Assembly (NCBI GenBank): GCA_001443365.1
Contig: LDXL01000008.1
Location: 142,659-206,658, forward strand
DNA length: 64,000 nt
Direction: 5' to 3'
Source: Thaumarchaeota archaeon CSP1-1
GTDB lineage: Archaea; Thermoproteota; Nitrososphaeria; Nitrososphaerales; Nitrosopumilaceae
Shown: positions 16,649 to 24,574 of the stretch, one piece after another
How positions within the stretch are numbered: the stretch's first letter is position 1
Layout: every line of letters starts with the position of its first letter
Made by a program: the position numbers and the translations under genes
The notes under the pieces: generated by a model
Databases searched by the model: none
What the model saw: the letters and a program-made list of their open reading frames with translations, nothing else
Told to the model about the DNA's origin: nothing

Positions 16649-17235
16649 GTGTCACAGATATGCTAAATGAGCCAGTTTCAAAATATACTGATCACCACAT
16701 GACAACCATTGATAGTCATTTCAAGGTAAGTGATGCTGCAAAAGCCATGGTAGATTCTAAAGTTGAAAGCATTTTGGTATTTGAAAATAGTAGAGTAATT
16801 GGCATAGTTACTATAAAAGATATTTTTCGTGATGTCGTTGCAAAAGGAAAAGATCCAACTAAAGTGACATTAAAGGAAATTGCTCGCAAATCAATTATCA
16901 AGATTCACAAGGATGCAAAAGTTAAAGATGCAATTGATTTGATGAATAAAAACGATATTCGAAGATTGATAGTAACAAACGAGGAAAGACCAATTGGAAT
17001 CATTTCTCAAAAGACTGTTATTGGAAATCTAGGAAAGTTTGCCGCAGTATTACCTGAACTTGAAATTCCTGATAAAATAAGGTGTCCTTACTGCTCATCT
17101 CTATATGATGATAAAAAATCGCTCTCACGTCATATTGATGATATTCATATTGGCAAGGGTCTCTTTGAGGGAAATCTCACCCAAGCAGGAAAGTTAGGTT
17201 CAATTAAGACCGCAACGAATCCTAGGAGTCTATGA
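16645..17235 (+). CDS. CBS-pair protein with C-terminal C2H2 zinc finger
   Basis: A TTG start overlaps the stop of the preceding CBS gene. Residues 10-130 hold one CBS pair (GIVTIKDIFRDVV and GIISQKTVIGN). Residues 143-168, CPYCSSLYDDKKSLSRHIDDIH, form a classical C2H2 finger, followed by an unstructured tail. A sensor module joined to a nucleic-acid or protein-binding finger suggests ligand-controlled regulation. The stop overlaps the ATG of the RHH gene by four bases. Confidence 0.88.
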   Translation: MSVTDMLNEPVSKYTDHHMTTIDSHFKVSDAAKAMVDSKVESILVFENSRVIGIVTIKDIFRDVVAKGKDPTKVTLKEIARKSIIKIHKDAKVKDAIDLMNKNDIRRLIVTNEERPIGIISQKTVIGNLGKFAAVLPELEIPDKIRCPYCSSLYDDKKSLSRHIDDIHIGKGLFEGNLTQAGKLGSIKTATNPRSL

Positions 17236-17819
17236 GGGCTTCTACTGTACGTCGAAAAAAACATCTTCCAAAAAAAGAAAAAACACGCAGCATTACCTAT
17301 AGACTTCCAGAGAATCTTGTCGAAGAATTAGAAACGGAATCTATGGAAAAAAATATTTCCCAAAATGTTCTAGTCAAACAAATTTTAGAAAAGCATGTCC
17401 AATGGGATAGATATGCAGACAAGATTGGAATGATCCCAGTCCCCAAAAATATTCTTGATGAACTTGGTAAAGAGATGGAAGGGGAGGATATTGATAACAT
17501 CTTAAAGGTAATGCTACCAATGATCAAAGAATCTGTTCTTTTTATGAAGGGAAAATATGACTTGAAACGATGCATAGAGACATTAGAAGATTATATGAAG
17601 GCCTCTGGCATGAAATCTGACCACAGAATTGAGGGCAATCTGCACCACTTTATTGTACAACACGAACTTGGAGTAAAATGGTCATTACTTACTGAAAAAT
17701 TGTTTAAGGAGATTTTTAATGAGTTTGTACCTAACCAAAATGTAAAATGCCAAACAACTGAGAAGACAGTTATTGCAACAATTGCCCTTGGTTCAGACTT
17801 TAGTGAACATGATTATTAA
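17232..17819 (+). CDS. Ribbon-helix-helix protein with a helical C-terminal domain
   Basis: After a basic leader, RSITYRLPENLVEELETESMEKNISQNVLVKQILEKHV (residues 19-56) fits a CopG/MetJ ribbon-helix-helix DNA-binding domain. The remaining 140 residues are helical with HHFIVQHELGVKWSLLTEKLF near the end; I do not recognise this part. It overlaps the CBS/zinc finger gene by four bases. The operon thus combines two DNA-binding proteins and two CBS sensors. Confidence 0.78.
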   Translation: MRASTVRRKKHLPKKEKTRSITYRLPENLVEELETESMEKNISQNVLVKQILEKHVQWDRYADKIGMIPVPKNILDELGKEMEGEDIDNILKVMLPMIKESVLFMKGKYDLKRCIETLEDYMKASGMKSDHRIEGNLHHFIVQHELGVKWSLLTEKLFKEIFNEFVPNQNVKCQTTEKTVIATIALGSDFSEHDY

Positions 17820-17971
17820 TCCTGAAATCAACATACAGAAATTATATCTATTCGAATGATCTTTTTACTCTTTGTGTAAAAAATAAGAATAGAAACAAAT
17901 AGTGCGTATAAATCTGAGACCTCTCGTCAACGTTCTTAGATAATTCTTATCTTACAATTAAACAAATCTAA

Positions 17972-18406
17972 TTATGATGATTTCAAAACATTTAATGAAG
18001 ATTCTATAGTCTTTTTTATTTCTCCGAGAAGTTCTAAAAGGGTTTGCTCATTTCCTACAACTCCTCTTTGGTGTAACTCTGTGTTGTAATATCTCATCCA
18101 TGAGTAGCTGTGTTCAAAATTATTGATGAGTTCAAATGAAAGTAAGGTTTGTTTTCCTGACAAGATTATTGAATCCCAGACATTTGTAAAAAACGGTTTA
18201 TAGTCTTTGAATTTTATAGATTCTTCTAGAAATCTTTGTTTTCTTGTTAAATCTTCTTTTATTAATCGTAAAATCATCTTTTTTGTTTTCTCGTCTTCTA
18301 TTTTCTGATAACGTCGGTAATACCACAACTCTAGATAAACTGCCCCAAAAATTATTACAGCCAAAATAACAGATTCAATTATGATATTTTCAAATTCTAT
18401 AGCCAA
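17972..18406 (-). CDS. Hypothetical single-pass membrane protein
   Basis: One N-terminal membrane segment (IIIESVILAVIIFGAVYLELWYY, about 8-30) is followed by a charged helical cytoplasmic domain of 110 residues containing SYSWMRYYNTELHQRG. No family is recognised. It stands alone between the RHH operon and the APC transporter. Confidence 0.65.
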   Translation of the reverse strand: MAIEFENIIIESVILAVIIFGAVYLELWYYRRYQKIEDEKTKKMILRLIKEDLTRKQRFLEESIKFKDYKPFFTNVWDSIILSGKQTLLSFELINNFEHSYSWMRYYNTELHQRGVVGNEQTLLELLGEIKKTIESSLNVLKSS

Positions 18407-18561
18407 TTATCTGCATATGCATTATCCCATTATACACTTTCTTTTGTCCCATGAAGCGTAAAACTTGGTTGGAACTTGATGGCGTCAACCGCTTAGTTTG
18501 AATCCTAAATATGGAATCAAAAAACACATCGCTATAGGTGTTGTCTAAAAAGATAAGGAAC

Positions 18562-19845
18562 TTAGTCACTCCTGTTAATCATTTTACGTGATAAACCAAA
18601 ATAAAACGCAATTCCAATAAGGATGGAAATGGTACCAATAATTTTATCCCAAACTGATGTGTAGTAGATAAGAATCACACACATGCTGATGCCGATAAAT
18701 GGCAAAATTCTCTGTCCAACAAATTTAGTTTCTTTCTCTTTTTTTAATGCTATAAAAGACAAACATACAAAAATGTACATAAAAGCCAAGTTAAAGACTG
18801 AAAATGAAATCAGTTGAATTAATCCACCATAAGCTGAAAGAAAAAAAGCGATGACACCCTGAATAATCAATGCCATGTAAGGTGTTTTGTATTTCTCGTG
18901 AACATTGGAGAAAATCTTTGGTAACAGTCCTTTAATTGACATTGCATAATAAAGTCTTGAGACTCCCAAGGAAAAAGCTGCACTAGATCCAGATACGGAA
19001 GTTAAAGCACCAAATCCAACGATCGTTGCTCCGATATATCCTATAACAAGTGAGCCTGCTAATACTAAAGGAAACGTACTGCGTGAGAGTTCATTCCAGT
19101 TAACTGAACCATATACGACGAAATTTATTGTTAAATAAAATAAAATCACTGTTGTTATCCCAAGAATTATTGCTTTTGGAATAATCTTTCTTGGGTTTTT
19201 TACCTCACTTGCAGGTATGGTTCCCATCTCAAATCCCGCAAACGCCCAAAAAACTAAAACAAGCGCTACTCCGAAATTGTCGAATCCTAAAGGTGCAATG
19301 GGGGTATAATTCTCAATTAGTTTTTCTGGATTATTTGTTAAGAAGATAATTCCTGATACAATTACTAGAACTAGAGGGCAAAGTTTGAGTATGGTAAGTG
19401 CATCGTTAACCTTTCCACCAATCTTTACACCAATTATGTTAACAAAAGTCAATGAAAAAAGAAACAGTCCCTTAACTAAAAGATCCTCCCACAATTCTAA
19501 TTCAACAAAGTAATTGAGATATCTAGTAAACACAATTGCGAACACCGGCAAAGCCATCATTTCAGCACTCAACATAGCCCAACCTGTCAAAAAACCATAG
19601 AAATTACCAAATGCCTTTGAGACAAAGGCAAATGGTCCTCCCACTCTTGGAACATAATAACTAGTATATGAAAAAACTAAAGCGATAACTACAGCAAAAA
19701 TCCCAGCTACAATCCATACAAAGATTCCTGCAGGTCCCATCATCCCTGCTACTAGTGCAGGTGTAATGTAGATGTCAGCACCAATAACAGAGCCAACAAC
19801 TATACTGGTAAGATCAAATGAGGATAGTTCTTTTTTCAGATTCAA
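18562..19845 (-). CDS. APC superfamily amino acid permease
   Basis: A 427-residue transporter with about twelve hydrophobic helices. The first helix IVVGSVIGADIYITPALVAGMMGPAG carries the unwound G-x-G-x substrate loop of the APC fold. The VFWAFAGFEMGTIPASEVKNPRKIIPKAI segment in the middle is the family signature. Substrate is unknown; amino acids or polyamines are usual. A perfect palindrome lies 60-80 bp upstream. It differs from the second permease at 50679, which has another loop 1. Confidence 0.88.
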   Translation of the reverse strand: MNLKKELSSFDLTSIVVGSVIGADIYITPALVAGMMGPAGIFVWIVAGIFAVVIALVFSYTSYYVPRVGGPFAFVSKAFGNFYGFLTGWAMLSAEMMALPVFAIVFTRYLNYFVELELWEDLLVKGLFLFSLTFVNIIGVKIGGKVNDALTILKLCPLVLVIVSGIIFLTNNPEKLIENYTPIAPLGFDNFGVALVLVFWAFAGFEMGTIPASEVKNPRKIIPKAIILGITTVILFYLTINFVVYGSVNWNELSRSTFPLVLAGSLVIGYIGATIVGFGALTSVSGSSAAFSLGVSRLYYAMSIKGLLPKIFSNVHEKYKTPYMALIIQGVIAFFLSAYGGLIQLISFSVFNLAFMYIFVCLSFIALKKEKETKFVGQRILPFIGISMCVILIYYTSVWDKIIGTISILIGIAFYFGLSRKMINRSD

Positions 19846-20195
19846 TGAAACTATCTTTGATGTTTTGTCATTAAACCTTACTAGGACGTAGAACTAATTT
19901 AGATATACCAAAATTTCTTGGTATAAAATTAACAAAAATTTTAGAATCTTAGTTTGCAGATAAACCAAAAACCGGAAAAATGATTATAGGTAGATGGCCT
20001 TCGGATTCGATTGTAAAAAAGGTGCTGCTTTTAACTAAAACCATAAAACCCTCTTCCGGCACTGGAATTCATATCGTCATACTTTTAGTGATTCAAATTA
20101 ATTTTGCAAATATCTCTATAGTATTTTTTTAATTATGTGCTATATGACATTCAAAAACATCATTGTGTCATTTTATTTGTCTATGGAATGATATC
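19846..20195. other. 350-bp intergenic region
   Basis: No convincing gene is seen. The right side holds the end of the frameshifted UspA gene, the left side the permease promoter with the palindrome at 19904. CCGGAA (near 19974) and TTCCGG (near 20053) could pair, but nothing else supports an RNA there. Confidence 0.5.
19904..19925. promoter_or_regulatory. Perfect inverted repeat upstream of the APC permease
   Basis: TATACCAA and TTGGTATA are exact inverted repeats separated by AATTTC. The site lies 59-80 bp upstream of the permease ATG at 19845. It differs in sequence and spacing from the stress palindrome, so it may bind a separate regulator. Confidence 0.5.
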
Positions 20196-20629
20196 TTATT
20201 TCACTACAAGAACTGGAATTTTTGTACTCTGAAGTATACCATTAGCAACGCTTCCCAGATAACTAGCATTTGGATCTCCTTTGCCTCTTGAACCTATGAC
20301 AATTACATCACTTTTTGAATATTTTGCATAATTGGTAATTAGTTTCACAGTGTCATTTCCAAAAAGAGAATTTTGTGTTCAAAATCTATTCCATGGCGAG
20401 CCGCACTTGTTTTTGCCTTCTCAAGAAACTGATTTGCTAATTTGCCTTGGTATCTAACATAAGTATCAAAAACACCTAAAAGATTTTTTGGATAAATAGG
20501 TAATACATGTACTCCTAGTAATTGCGAACTACTCAGTCTTGCTAAGGAAATAGCCTCATTTAGACCTCGAATTGAGTTGAGTGAACCATCTAAAGGAACT
20601 AATATTTTTTTAAATCTATTTTTTAGCAT
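20196..20629 (-). pseudogene. Universal stress protein gene with a single-base frameshift
   Basis: The first part (FKKILVPLDGSLNSIRGLNEAISLARL...) runs in one frame to a TGA near 20345. The next frame continues with GNDTVKLITNYAKYSKSDVIVIGSRGKG and ends with an intact signature GSRGKGDPNASYLGS and VLVVK. Adding one T to a run of five T at the junction restores a full-length protein. It keeps a stress palindrome at 20669. Either the gene is freshly inactivated, or the read is wrong, or it uses a programmed shift. Confidence 0.85.
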
Positions 20630-20668
20630 ATTTTGTTGGAGGTAAATCTCTCAGATAAAGAAGTTCAG

Positions 20669-20688
20669 TATTACCAAAAGTGGAATTT
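20669..20688 (-). promoter_or_regulatory. Stress palindrome upstream of UspA 20629
   Basis: Reads TATTACCA-AAAG-TGGAATTT, centre 49.5 bp from the ATG. This is one of the weaker matches, but its spacing is exact. Confidence 0.45.
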
Positions 20689-20806
20689 GTATCTAACCCA
20701 TAAATAGAATTTAAAGAAATAACAGGGGCATTCATGGCAACTATGCAAACCACAGCTGAGGGCTTTCCTGTAATACTTCTAAAAGAGGGCTCAAGATTAA
20801 GTGAAA

Positions 20807-20953
20807 TCAAAATTTTGGGTGCTCCATGCCTATTTTTCCACAAGAACTGCAAACTTTGATATTGCAATCCGTCGTTCGTAGTAGAACTGTATTATCAAGT
20901 TCGATAAAATTCTCTGCTTGACAATGTTTGCAAAAAACTTGGTATTTCACCAT
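20807..20953 (-). CDS. Tiny zinc-binding protein, 48 residues
   Basis: An ATG-started frame with C8/C11 (FCKHCQ), C30 and C35/C38 (VCSSCGK), which fits one zinc ribbon plus a spare Cys. It ends GMEHPKF. A longer frame overlaps it in another register (to 20616) but lacks family features. Function unknown. Confidence 0.65.
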   Translation of the reverse strand: MVKYQVFCKHCQAENFIELDNTVLLRTTDCNIKVCSSCGKIGMEHPKF

Positions 20954-20980
20954 GGTTTCTCAAAAAACATTTTGGATTTT

Positions 20981-21334
20981 TCAACTCACTCTTTTGTAGG
21001 TCTGATGAAATTCTGTTTGAAGGGTATATGCTATGTCTTGCAAATGAATTATTTCATGGATGTGTTTTTTTCCTTTTGCAATTTCTCTCATAATCGTCAT
21101 ACATTTGCGCTCCTTTAGTGGATCTGGCTCTGTATCATCAGTCCAGATTTTAAAACAATCTTCAAAATCAAGGCAGAACCTCAAAACAATTACTTCCCAG
21201 TCCTTTGCGGTTCGAGGGATTCCAATCGCTTCTGCTAATTCTCTAAATTCATTACTTCTATCTCTTAGTAACAAGTTGAGTGTCTCTCTTACCTTTCTCT
21301 CATCGAAATCCTCAAGTAATCCAATACGACTCAT
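20981..21334 (-). CDS. Hypothetical helical protein, 117 residues
   Basis: A charged, helical protein (RIGLLEDFDERKVRETLNLLLRDRSNEFRELAEAIGIPRT...) of unknown family. ATG at 21334 is chosen because a strong GAGGAG ribosome-binding site sits 8 bp upstream; the longer open frame to 21511 would begin inside a repeated hairpin element. Cysteines in RFCLDFEDCFK and the His-rich KKHIHEIIHLQD segment are possible metal contacts. Confidence 0.6.
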   Translation of the reverse strand: MSRIGLLEDFDERKVRETLNLLLRDRSNEFRELAEAIGIPRTAKDWEVIVLRFCLDFEDCFKIWTDDTEPDPLKERKCMTIMREIAKGKKHIHEIIHLQDIAYTLQTEFHQTYKRVS

Positions 21335-21475
21335 AAGATAAACTCCTCTTTCATAGTTAAAAACCGCTGATATCATTTTCAAATATGAAAATAAACGGAA
21401 GCTAACGAGGGCATAGAGTATTGTACTCATCTCTAACATGAAAAAACCCTCTTCAATTAAGAAGCTTGTTTGAGA

Positions 21476-21540
21476 TAGGGCGTTAGCTTCCGCCCAACAT
21501 ATCGTAGGCATACACCATAAAAACTAATCTCATTTTTTGT
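21476..21540 (+). ncRNA. Two-copy hairpin element, copy 1 (small RNA or terminator candidate)
   Basis: GGGCG-TTAGCTTC-CGCCC forms a GC-rich hairpin, followed by AAC(A)TATCGT, a conserved CCATAAAA and, after a few bases, a run of T. The same order is seen at 25530. The T-run on the plus strand suggests a plus-strand transcript end. Confidence 0.45.
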
Positions 21541-21600
21541 AAGTTTTTGTTTATCAGGCTACATAAACAAAAAATTTTAAAAAATAAAAAATGGTGGAGG

Positions 21601-22140
21601 TTATTGCACCTTAATTGCTATAGGTTCTTCCATCCTGGTTGGAACCTTCTTTGGTAGATCTACTGTTAATATTCCGTTATTCATCTTGGCAGTAACTTTT
21701 GTGCTTACAATGTCCTCAGGTAAGGTCAGAGATCTATAGTATCTTACCTCAGATCTCTCCTTTCTGACATACCCCTTCTTTGTTTCGTCCTTTGATTCTT
21801 TGTGTTCAGCAGAGATCTCAATTTCGTTGTCTACTACATTTACGTTTACTTCATCTTTTTCCATGCCTGGTATATCTGCAGTTAAAACAAACCTGTCCCC
21901 TTTATCGGCAAGGTCACAAGTAATGTCCTTTGTGAATCTTCGTATGGCAGATGGAAGTTCTTCTTGAAATCTCTCCATATAGTCAAGGTAGTCGCCCCAT
22001 GATCTTTCTAGCTCCTCCCAAGGGTCTGCTCTAAACCATGGATGAGTCGTTCTTGAAGATGGGAAGAATGAGCTTTCAGACCATGGATCAAAACGTCTTC
22101 TCAAAGAAGGAAATCTTGGTCTATGAGTTATTTGAACCAT
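21601..22140 (-). CDS. hsp20: Small heat-shock protein, Hsp20/alpha-crystallin family
   Basis: An ATP-independent chaperone that binds unfolding proteins. An Arg/Trp/Ser-rich N-terminal arm (residues 1-70) precedes the alpha-crystallin domain (about 72-165): DRFVLTADIPGMEKDEVNVNV, RSEVRYYRSLTLPEDI, NNGILTVDLPKK. The tail contains IAIKV, the usual I-x-I/V motif for oligomer assembly. The gene has its own stress palindrome at 22180 and a TATA-like ATTTTAAGT. Confidence 0.95.
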   Translation of the reverse strand: MVQITHRPRFPSLRRRFDPWSESSFFPSSRTTHPWFRADPWEELERSWGDYLDYMERFQEELPSAIRRFTKDITCDLADKGDRFVLTADIPGMEKDEVNVNVVDNEIEISAEHKESKDETKKGYVRKERSEVRYYRSLTLPEDIVSTKVTAKMNNGILTVDLPKKVPTRMEEPIAIKVQ

Positions 22141-22179
22141 TGATAGTATATCTGCTATGAGACTTAAAATCCATTTCTA

Positions 22180-22199
22180 GAATTTCAGCTTTGAGAATT
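22180..22199 (-). promoter_or_regulatory. Stress palindrome upstream of Hsp20 22140
   Basis: Reads GAATTTCA-GCTT-TGAGAATT, centre 49.5 bp from the ATG. Confidence 0.6.
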
Positions 22200-22243
22200 A
22201 CTTTAGCTTAGCACTGATAAAAAAAGAAGGTTTGAATAAAAAT

Positions 22244-22465
22244 TCAAAATCTATTGTTTTTAACCTCTGTAGCTAACAAATCGTGCAGCAATCCTGCATG
22301 TTTTTCTTCATCGCTTTGAATGGTCTTCCAGATTTTTTCAGCTTTTTGATCGCCGCTTTTGTTGGCATCTTGAATGTATCTGTCAACATGGGACAAAAAT
22401 TCAAGTTTTTTGGATAACTGCTTTGTAATGTTGTAGCAATTATCACTCAGACATTGTTTTTGCAT
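22244..22465 (-). CDS. Small helical ferritin-like protein, copy 1
   Basis: A 73-residue two-helix protein: CYNITKQLSKKLEFLSHVDRYIQDAN, then KIWKTIQSDEEKHAGLLHDLLATEV. The EEKH motif with a downstream His resembles a ferritin or rubrerythrin half-site, so a dimer could hold metal; this is inference. A paralogue of nearly the same sequence lies at 27409. It has a stress palindrome at the same distance as its copy. Confidence 0.75.
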   Translation of the reverse strand: MQKQCLSDNCYNITKQLSKKLEFLSHVDRYIQDANKSGDQKAEKIWKTIQSDEEKHAGLLHDLLATEVKNNRF

Positions 22466-22504
22466 AACTTTTTTGTTCTAAAAGATTATTTCAATTGAGA
22501 TATG

Positions 22505-22524
22505 AATTATCAAACTTGAAAATA
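22505..22524 (-). promoter_or_regulatory. Stress palindrome upstream of 22465
   Basis: Reads AATTATCA-AACT-TGAAAATA, centre 49.5 bp from the ATG. Confidence 0.6.
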
Positions 22525-22528
22525 TCAC

Positions 22529-22549
22529 AGCGATCAAAAACTGATCGCT
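22529..22549. repeat. Perfect 8-bp hairpin beside a stress promoter
   Basis: AGCGATCA and TGATCGCT are exact inverted repeats around AAAAC. It lies 4 bp beyond the stress palindrome at 22505 and could be a terminator for the opposite strand or a second operator. Confidence 0.4.
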
Positions 22550-22798
22550 TTCATAATTGGCAATTAGCATAAGTTGTTTATACTAGATTAACTATACATA
22601 TCCAGTAACAGTCAACTAGATAGGAAAGTTGAGGTTGGCAACAACATTAACTGACTTCTAGTTTTCGGATTAGGAATCTACTTCTAGAAGGCTGTTCTTT
22701 ATTACAATGGGTTTTTACTAGTAAATTACTTCAATGGTGATCATTACTTGTTTTTTTGCATAATTTTTTTGACTACCTTGACACATTCTAATGGGAAT

Positions 22799-22818
22799 TA
22801 TTATCATATCTGAAATTT
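22799..22818 (+). promoter_or_regulatory. Stress palindrome upstream of the 22856 fragment
   Basis: Reads TATTATCA-TATC-TGAAATTT, centre about 48 bp from the TTG at 22856. It suggests that a functional CBS promoter once stood here. Confidence 0.45.
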
Positions 22819-22855
22819 AGATTCTATAATCATATAGTGGAAACAGGAAAAAAAC

Positions 22856-23083
22856 TTGTTGGAACTGAAAATCTCTGAACTGTGTAAGGCTAATTACATG
22901 ACGAACTCTAAAAAAATGAGAATTAAAGATGGAAGAAAGACTCAGAAGAAAGGGTTTAGTCTAGCAACAAAAAAAACTCCAAAACCAGAAAAAAGCCAAC
23001 TCTGGAACATAGGAAAGTTACCAAGAAACGTTCAACAATTAGGTAGAGAAGAGACTGGAAATAATGATAGATCTATTCTTTGA
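22856..23083 (+). pseudogene. Relic of a CBS-protein gene 5' end, possibly still a small basic protein
   Basis: The first residues LELKISELCKANYMT match the N-terminus of the CBS proteins at 24575 (GLKITDLPVANYMT) and 26395. After that the frame becomes a Lys/Arg-rich sequence with no CBS features and overlaps the next gene by 20 bp. A stress palindrome is kept upstream. I read it as a decayed duplicate; translation as a small basic protein cannot be excluded. Confidence 0.45.
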
Positions 23084-23792
23084 CATTGAAACCGTGCCCA
23101 ATTTTGGTTCTTCAGAAGAATATATCAGTACAAAAAAAATGATAGAGTCTAACCAACTCACTAAAAATTCTGAACAAAAGGATCTTTTCTGGAAATACCA
23201 CAGAGGAGCCTTAAATCCCTTTGATGGAAAAGTGATTCTTCTTACTTATAAAATCGATGAGGGACATACATTTTTCCTCAAGGAATGGGAGTTGGGCGAG
23301 GAGAGATTACTACAAGAATTTTTGAATGTTGTAAAAAATTTGGAATATGGATCAACTACCGAAGAACATCTAAAAATTATAGGACAGAATATCAGAGGTT
23401 TTGATTTAATTTTCATATTTGAGAGAATGAAACAGTATCAGCCTAAAAATGAGCGGTGGCTGTATTATAATTTTATTAAGAAACCAGAAATCTTGGATTT
23501 TATTCAAATGCATGTTCCACTAAACAATTTCCAAATTAAGGGACTCAATCACGATGTTTTATCACATGCATATAATTTTCATACAACTACTACTCATCCT
23601 ACCGAACTTGCTTTACAATATTACAGAAACGAATTTGATAAAATTCTTGCGTATGCAAATTCTAGATTTATCTATCCCATACTCTACAAAAAAATTCAAA
23701 AAGATGGGTTAGTATCAAAAGAAACATTGCAACATTCAATTCAATTTATACAATCTCAAAAAGATTCTCAAAAAATTGTTTCAGTAGGTTGA
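23064..23792 (+). CDS. Predicted 3'-5' exonuclease, DnaQ/PolB-like (DEDD)
   Basis: Motif I is LFFDIETVPN (D8, E10), motif II is the GQNIRGFDLIFIFERM segment, and motif III probably lies in LQYYRNEFDKILAYAN, where Asp follows Tyr/Asn. The middle has KPEILDFIQMHVPLNNFQIKGLNH, as in the predicted PolB-like exonuclease family. The protein has no polymerase domain. It may trim DNA or RNA 3' ends in repair. Motif III assignment is uncertain. Confidence 0.75.
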   Translation: MIDLFFDIETVPNFGSSEEYISTKKMIESNQLTKNSEQKDLFWKYHRGALNPFDGKVILLTYKIDEGHTFFLKEWELGEERLLQEFLNVVKNLEYGSTTEEHLKIIGQNIRGFDLIFIFERMKQYQPKNERWLYYNFIKKPEILDFIQMHVPLNNFQIKGLNHDVLSHAYNFHTTTTHPTELALQYYRNEFDKILAYANSRFIYPILYKKIQKDGLVSKETLQHSIQFIQSQKDSQKIVSVG

Positions 23793-23817
23793 ATGTATAG
23801 AGTATTGAAAGTTAGAC

Positions 23818-24147
23818 ATGGAAATAAAACCGGAAAATCTTGACAGATTGCCTGATAAAATAATTGTTCTTTTATCCTCAGGCAATTATCAAGAACAGGG
23901 ATTTACAGTGAAAAGAGTTGAACTTCGACTTTACCAACAAAAGATGTCTGAACAAACCGGGCCATACTCTATTATAACAACATATGTTGAAACTGACAAA
24001 GGTTCTGTTGAGAGGATTCTTGATCAAGGATATCGAGGTTATAATGCAATAGAAGACGCTACAGCTTTTGTGACGTCACATCCACTGATTTCAGATATTA
24101 TCCTCCGTTCAGTTTTGCAATTGAAAAATTCACTTCAAAAGGACTGA
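23818..24147 (+). CDS. Hypothetical protein, 109 residues
   Basis: A soluble alpha/beta protein with strands KIIVLLSSGNYQEQGFTVKRVELRLYQQK and YSIITTYVETDKG. No family is recognised. It follows the exonuclease gene after 25 bp. A half-palindrome GATTCTCA stands 45 bp upstream, too weak to call. Confidence 0.6.
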   Translation: MEIKPENLDRLPDKIIVLLSSGNYQEQGFTVKRVELRLYQQKMSEQTGPYSIITTYVETDKGSVERILDQGYRGYNAIEDATAFVTSHPLISDIILRSVLQLKNSLQKD

Positions 24148-24162
24148 ACCTTATTTTTGGAT

Positions 24163-24462
24163 TTATTCTCGCCCTCGTGGACGATATATTCTATCATATT
24201 TTCCCATTACCCAGTCATTAGGGTAATACTTGCCATCCTCTCTACTTACCCAAGAAAACGGATGGAACTTTCCATTATCTCCTCTTTCCCAGCCTCGAGG
24301 ATGTAATTCACCATTCTCTTCCCTCCATGACTCTTCCTCCTCTAACCCTAACTTAGCTAGCATGTCCTGATTCTCAAACCACCAGCATATCTCAGGACCG
24401 CAATGGCGACAAAAATCTTTGTGTCCTTGTAGATGTTGACCACAATGTGGACAAAACTCCAT
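24163..24462 (-). CDS. Zinc-ribbon protein with tandem G/K-x-HP/YP-x-x-W repeats
   Basis: Two CxxC pairs (FCPHCGQ and FCRHCGPEICWWF) form an N-terminal zinc ribbon. Four short repeats follow: NGELHPRGWERG, NGKFHPFSWVSR, DGKYYPNDWVMG and YDRIYRPRG, each with an aromatic/His-Pro and a Trp. I do not know the fold; the repeats resemble small beta hairpins. A well-spaced stress palindrome at 24502 puts it in the same regulon as the divergent CBS gene. Confidence 0.7.
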   Translation of the reverse strand: MEFCPHCGQHLQGHKDFCRHCGPEICWWFENQDMLAKLGLEEEESWREENGELHPRGWERGDNGKFHPFSWVSREDGKYYPNDWVMGKYDRIYRPRGRE

Positions 24463-24501
24463 TTAGTATATGGTAACGCCTTTTGATAAAAACACATTGG
24501 G

Positions 24502-24521
24502 TAATCTCGCCATTGATTATC
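24502..24521 (-). promoter_or_regulatory. Stress palindrome upstream of 24462 (left of a three-half-site array)
   Basis: Reads TAATCTCG-CCAT-TGATTATC, centre 49.5 bp from the ATG at 24462. It shares its right half with the site at 24515. Confidence 0.55.
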
Positions 24522-24534
24522 ATCCTTGGAATTT
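24515..24534 (+). promoter_or_regulatory. Stress palindrome upstream of CBS 24575 (right of the array)
   Basis: Reads GATTATCA-TCCT-TGGAATTT, centre 50.5 bp from the ATG at 24575. Confidence 0.55.
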
Positions 24535-24574
24535 AGCCTTATAATCAAATATCAAAAAGTTGTAGGAAAAGTCA

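Noticed and set aside
18450-18499. Weak hairpin (GGTTG/CAACC inside AAGC/GCTT)
   Set aside because: Short stems and no promoter; could be chance.
20616-20867. An 83-residue open frame on the minus strand between the zinc miniprotein and UspA
   Set aside because: It overlaps the zinc-ribbon gene in another register and contains the UspA palindrome; no family features.
21335-21511. N-terminal extension of the 20981 protein
   Set aside because: It would start inside the repeated hairpin; a strong GAGGAG site favours the ATG at 21334.
23763-23782. Possible stress palindrome before the 23818 gene
   Set aside because: Only the left half fits and it lies at 45 bp.
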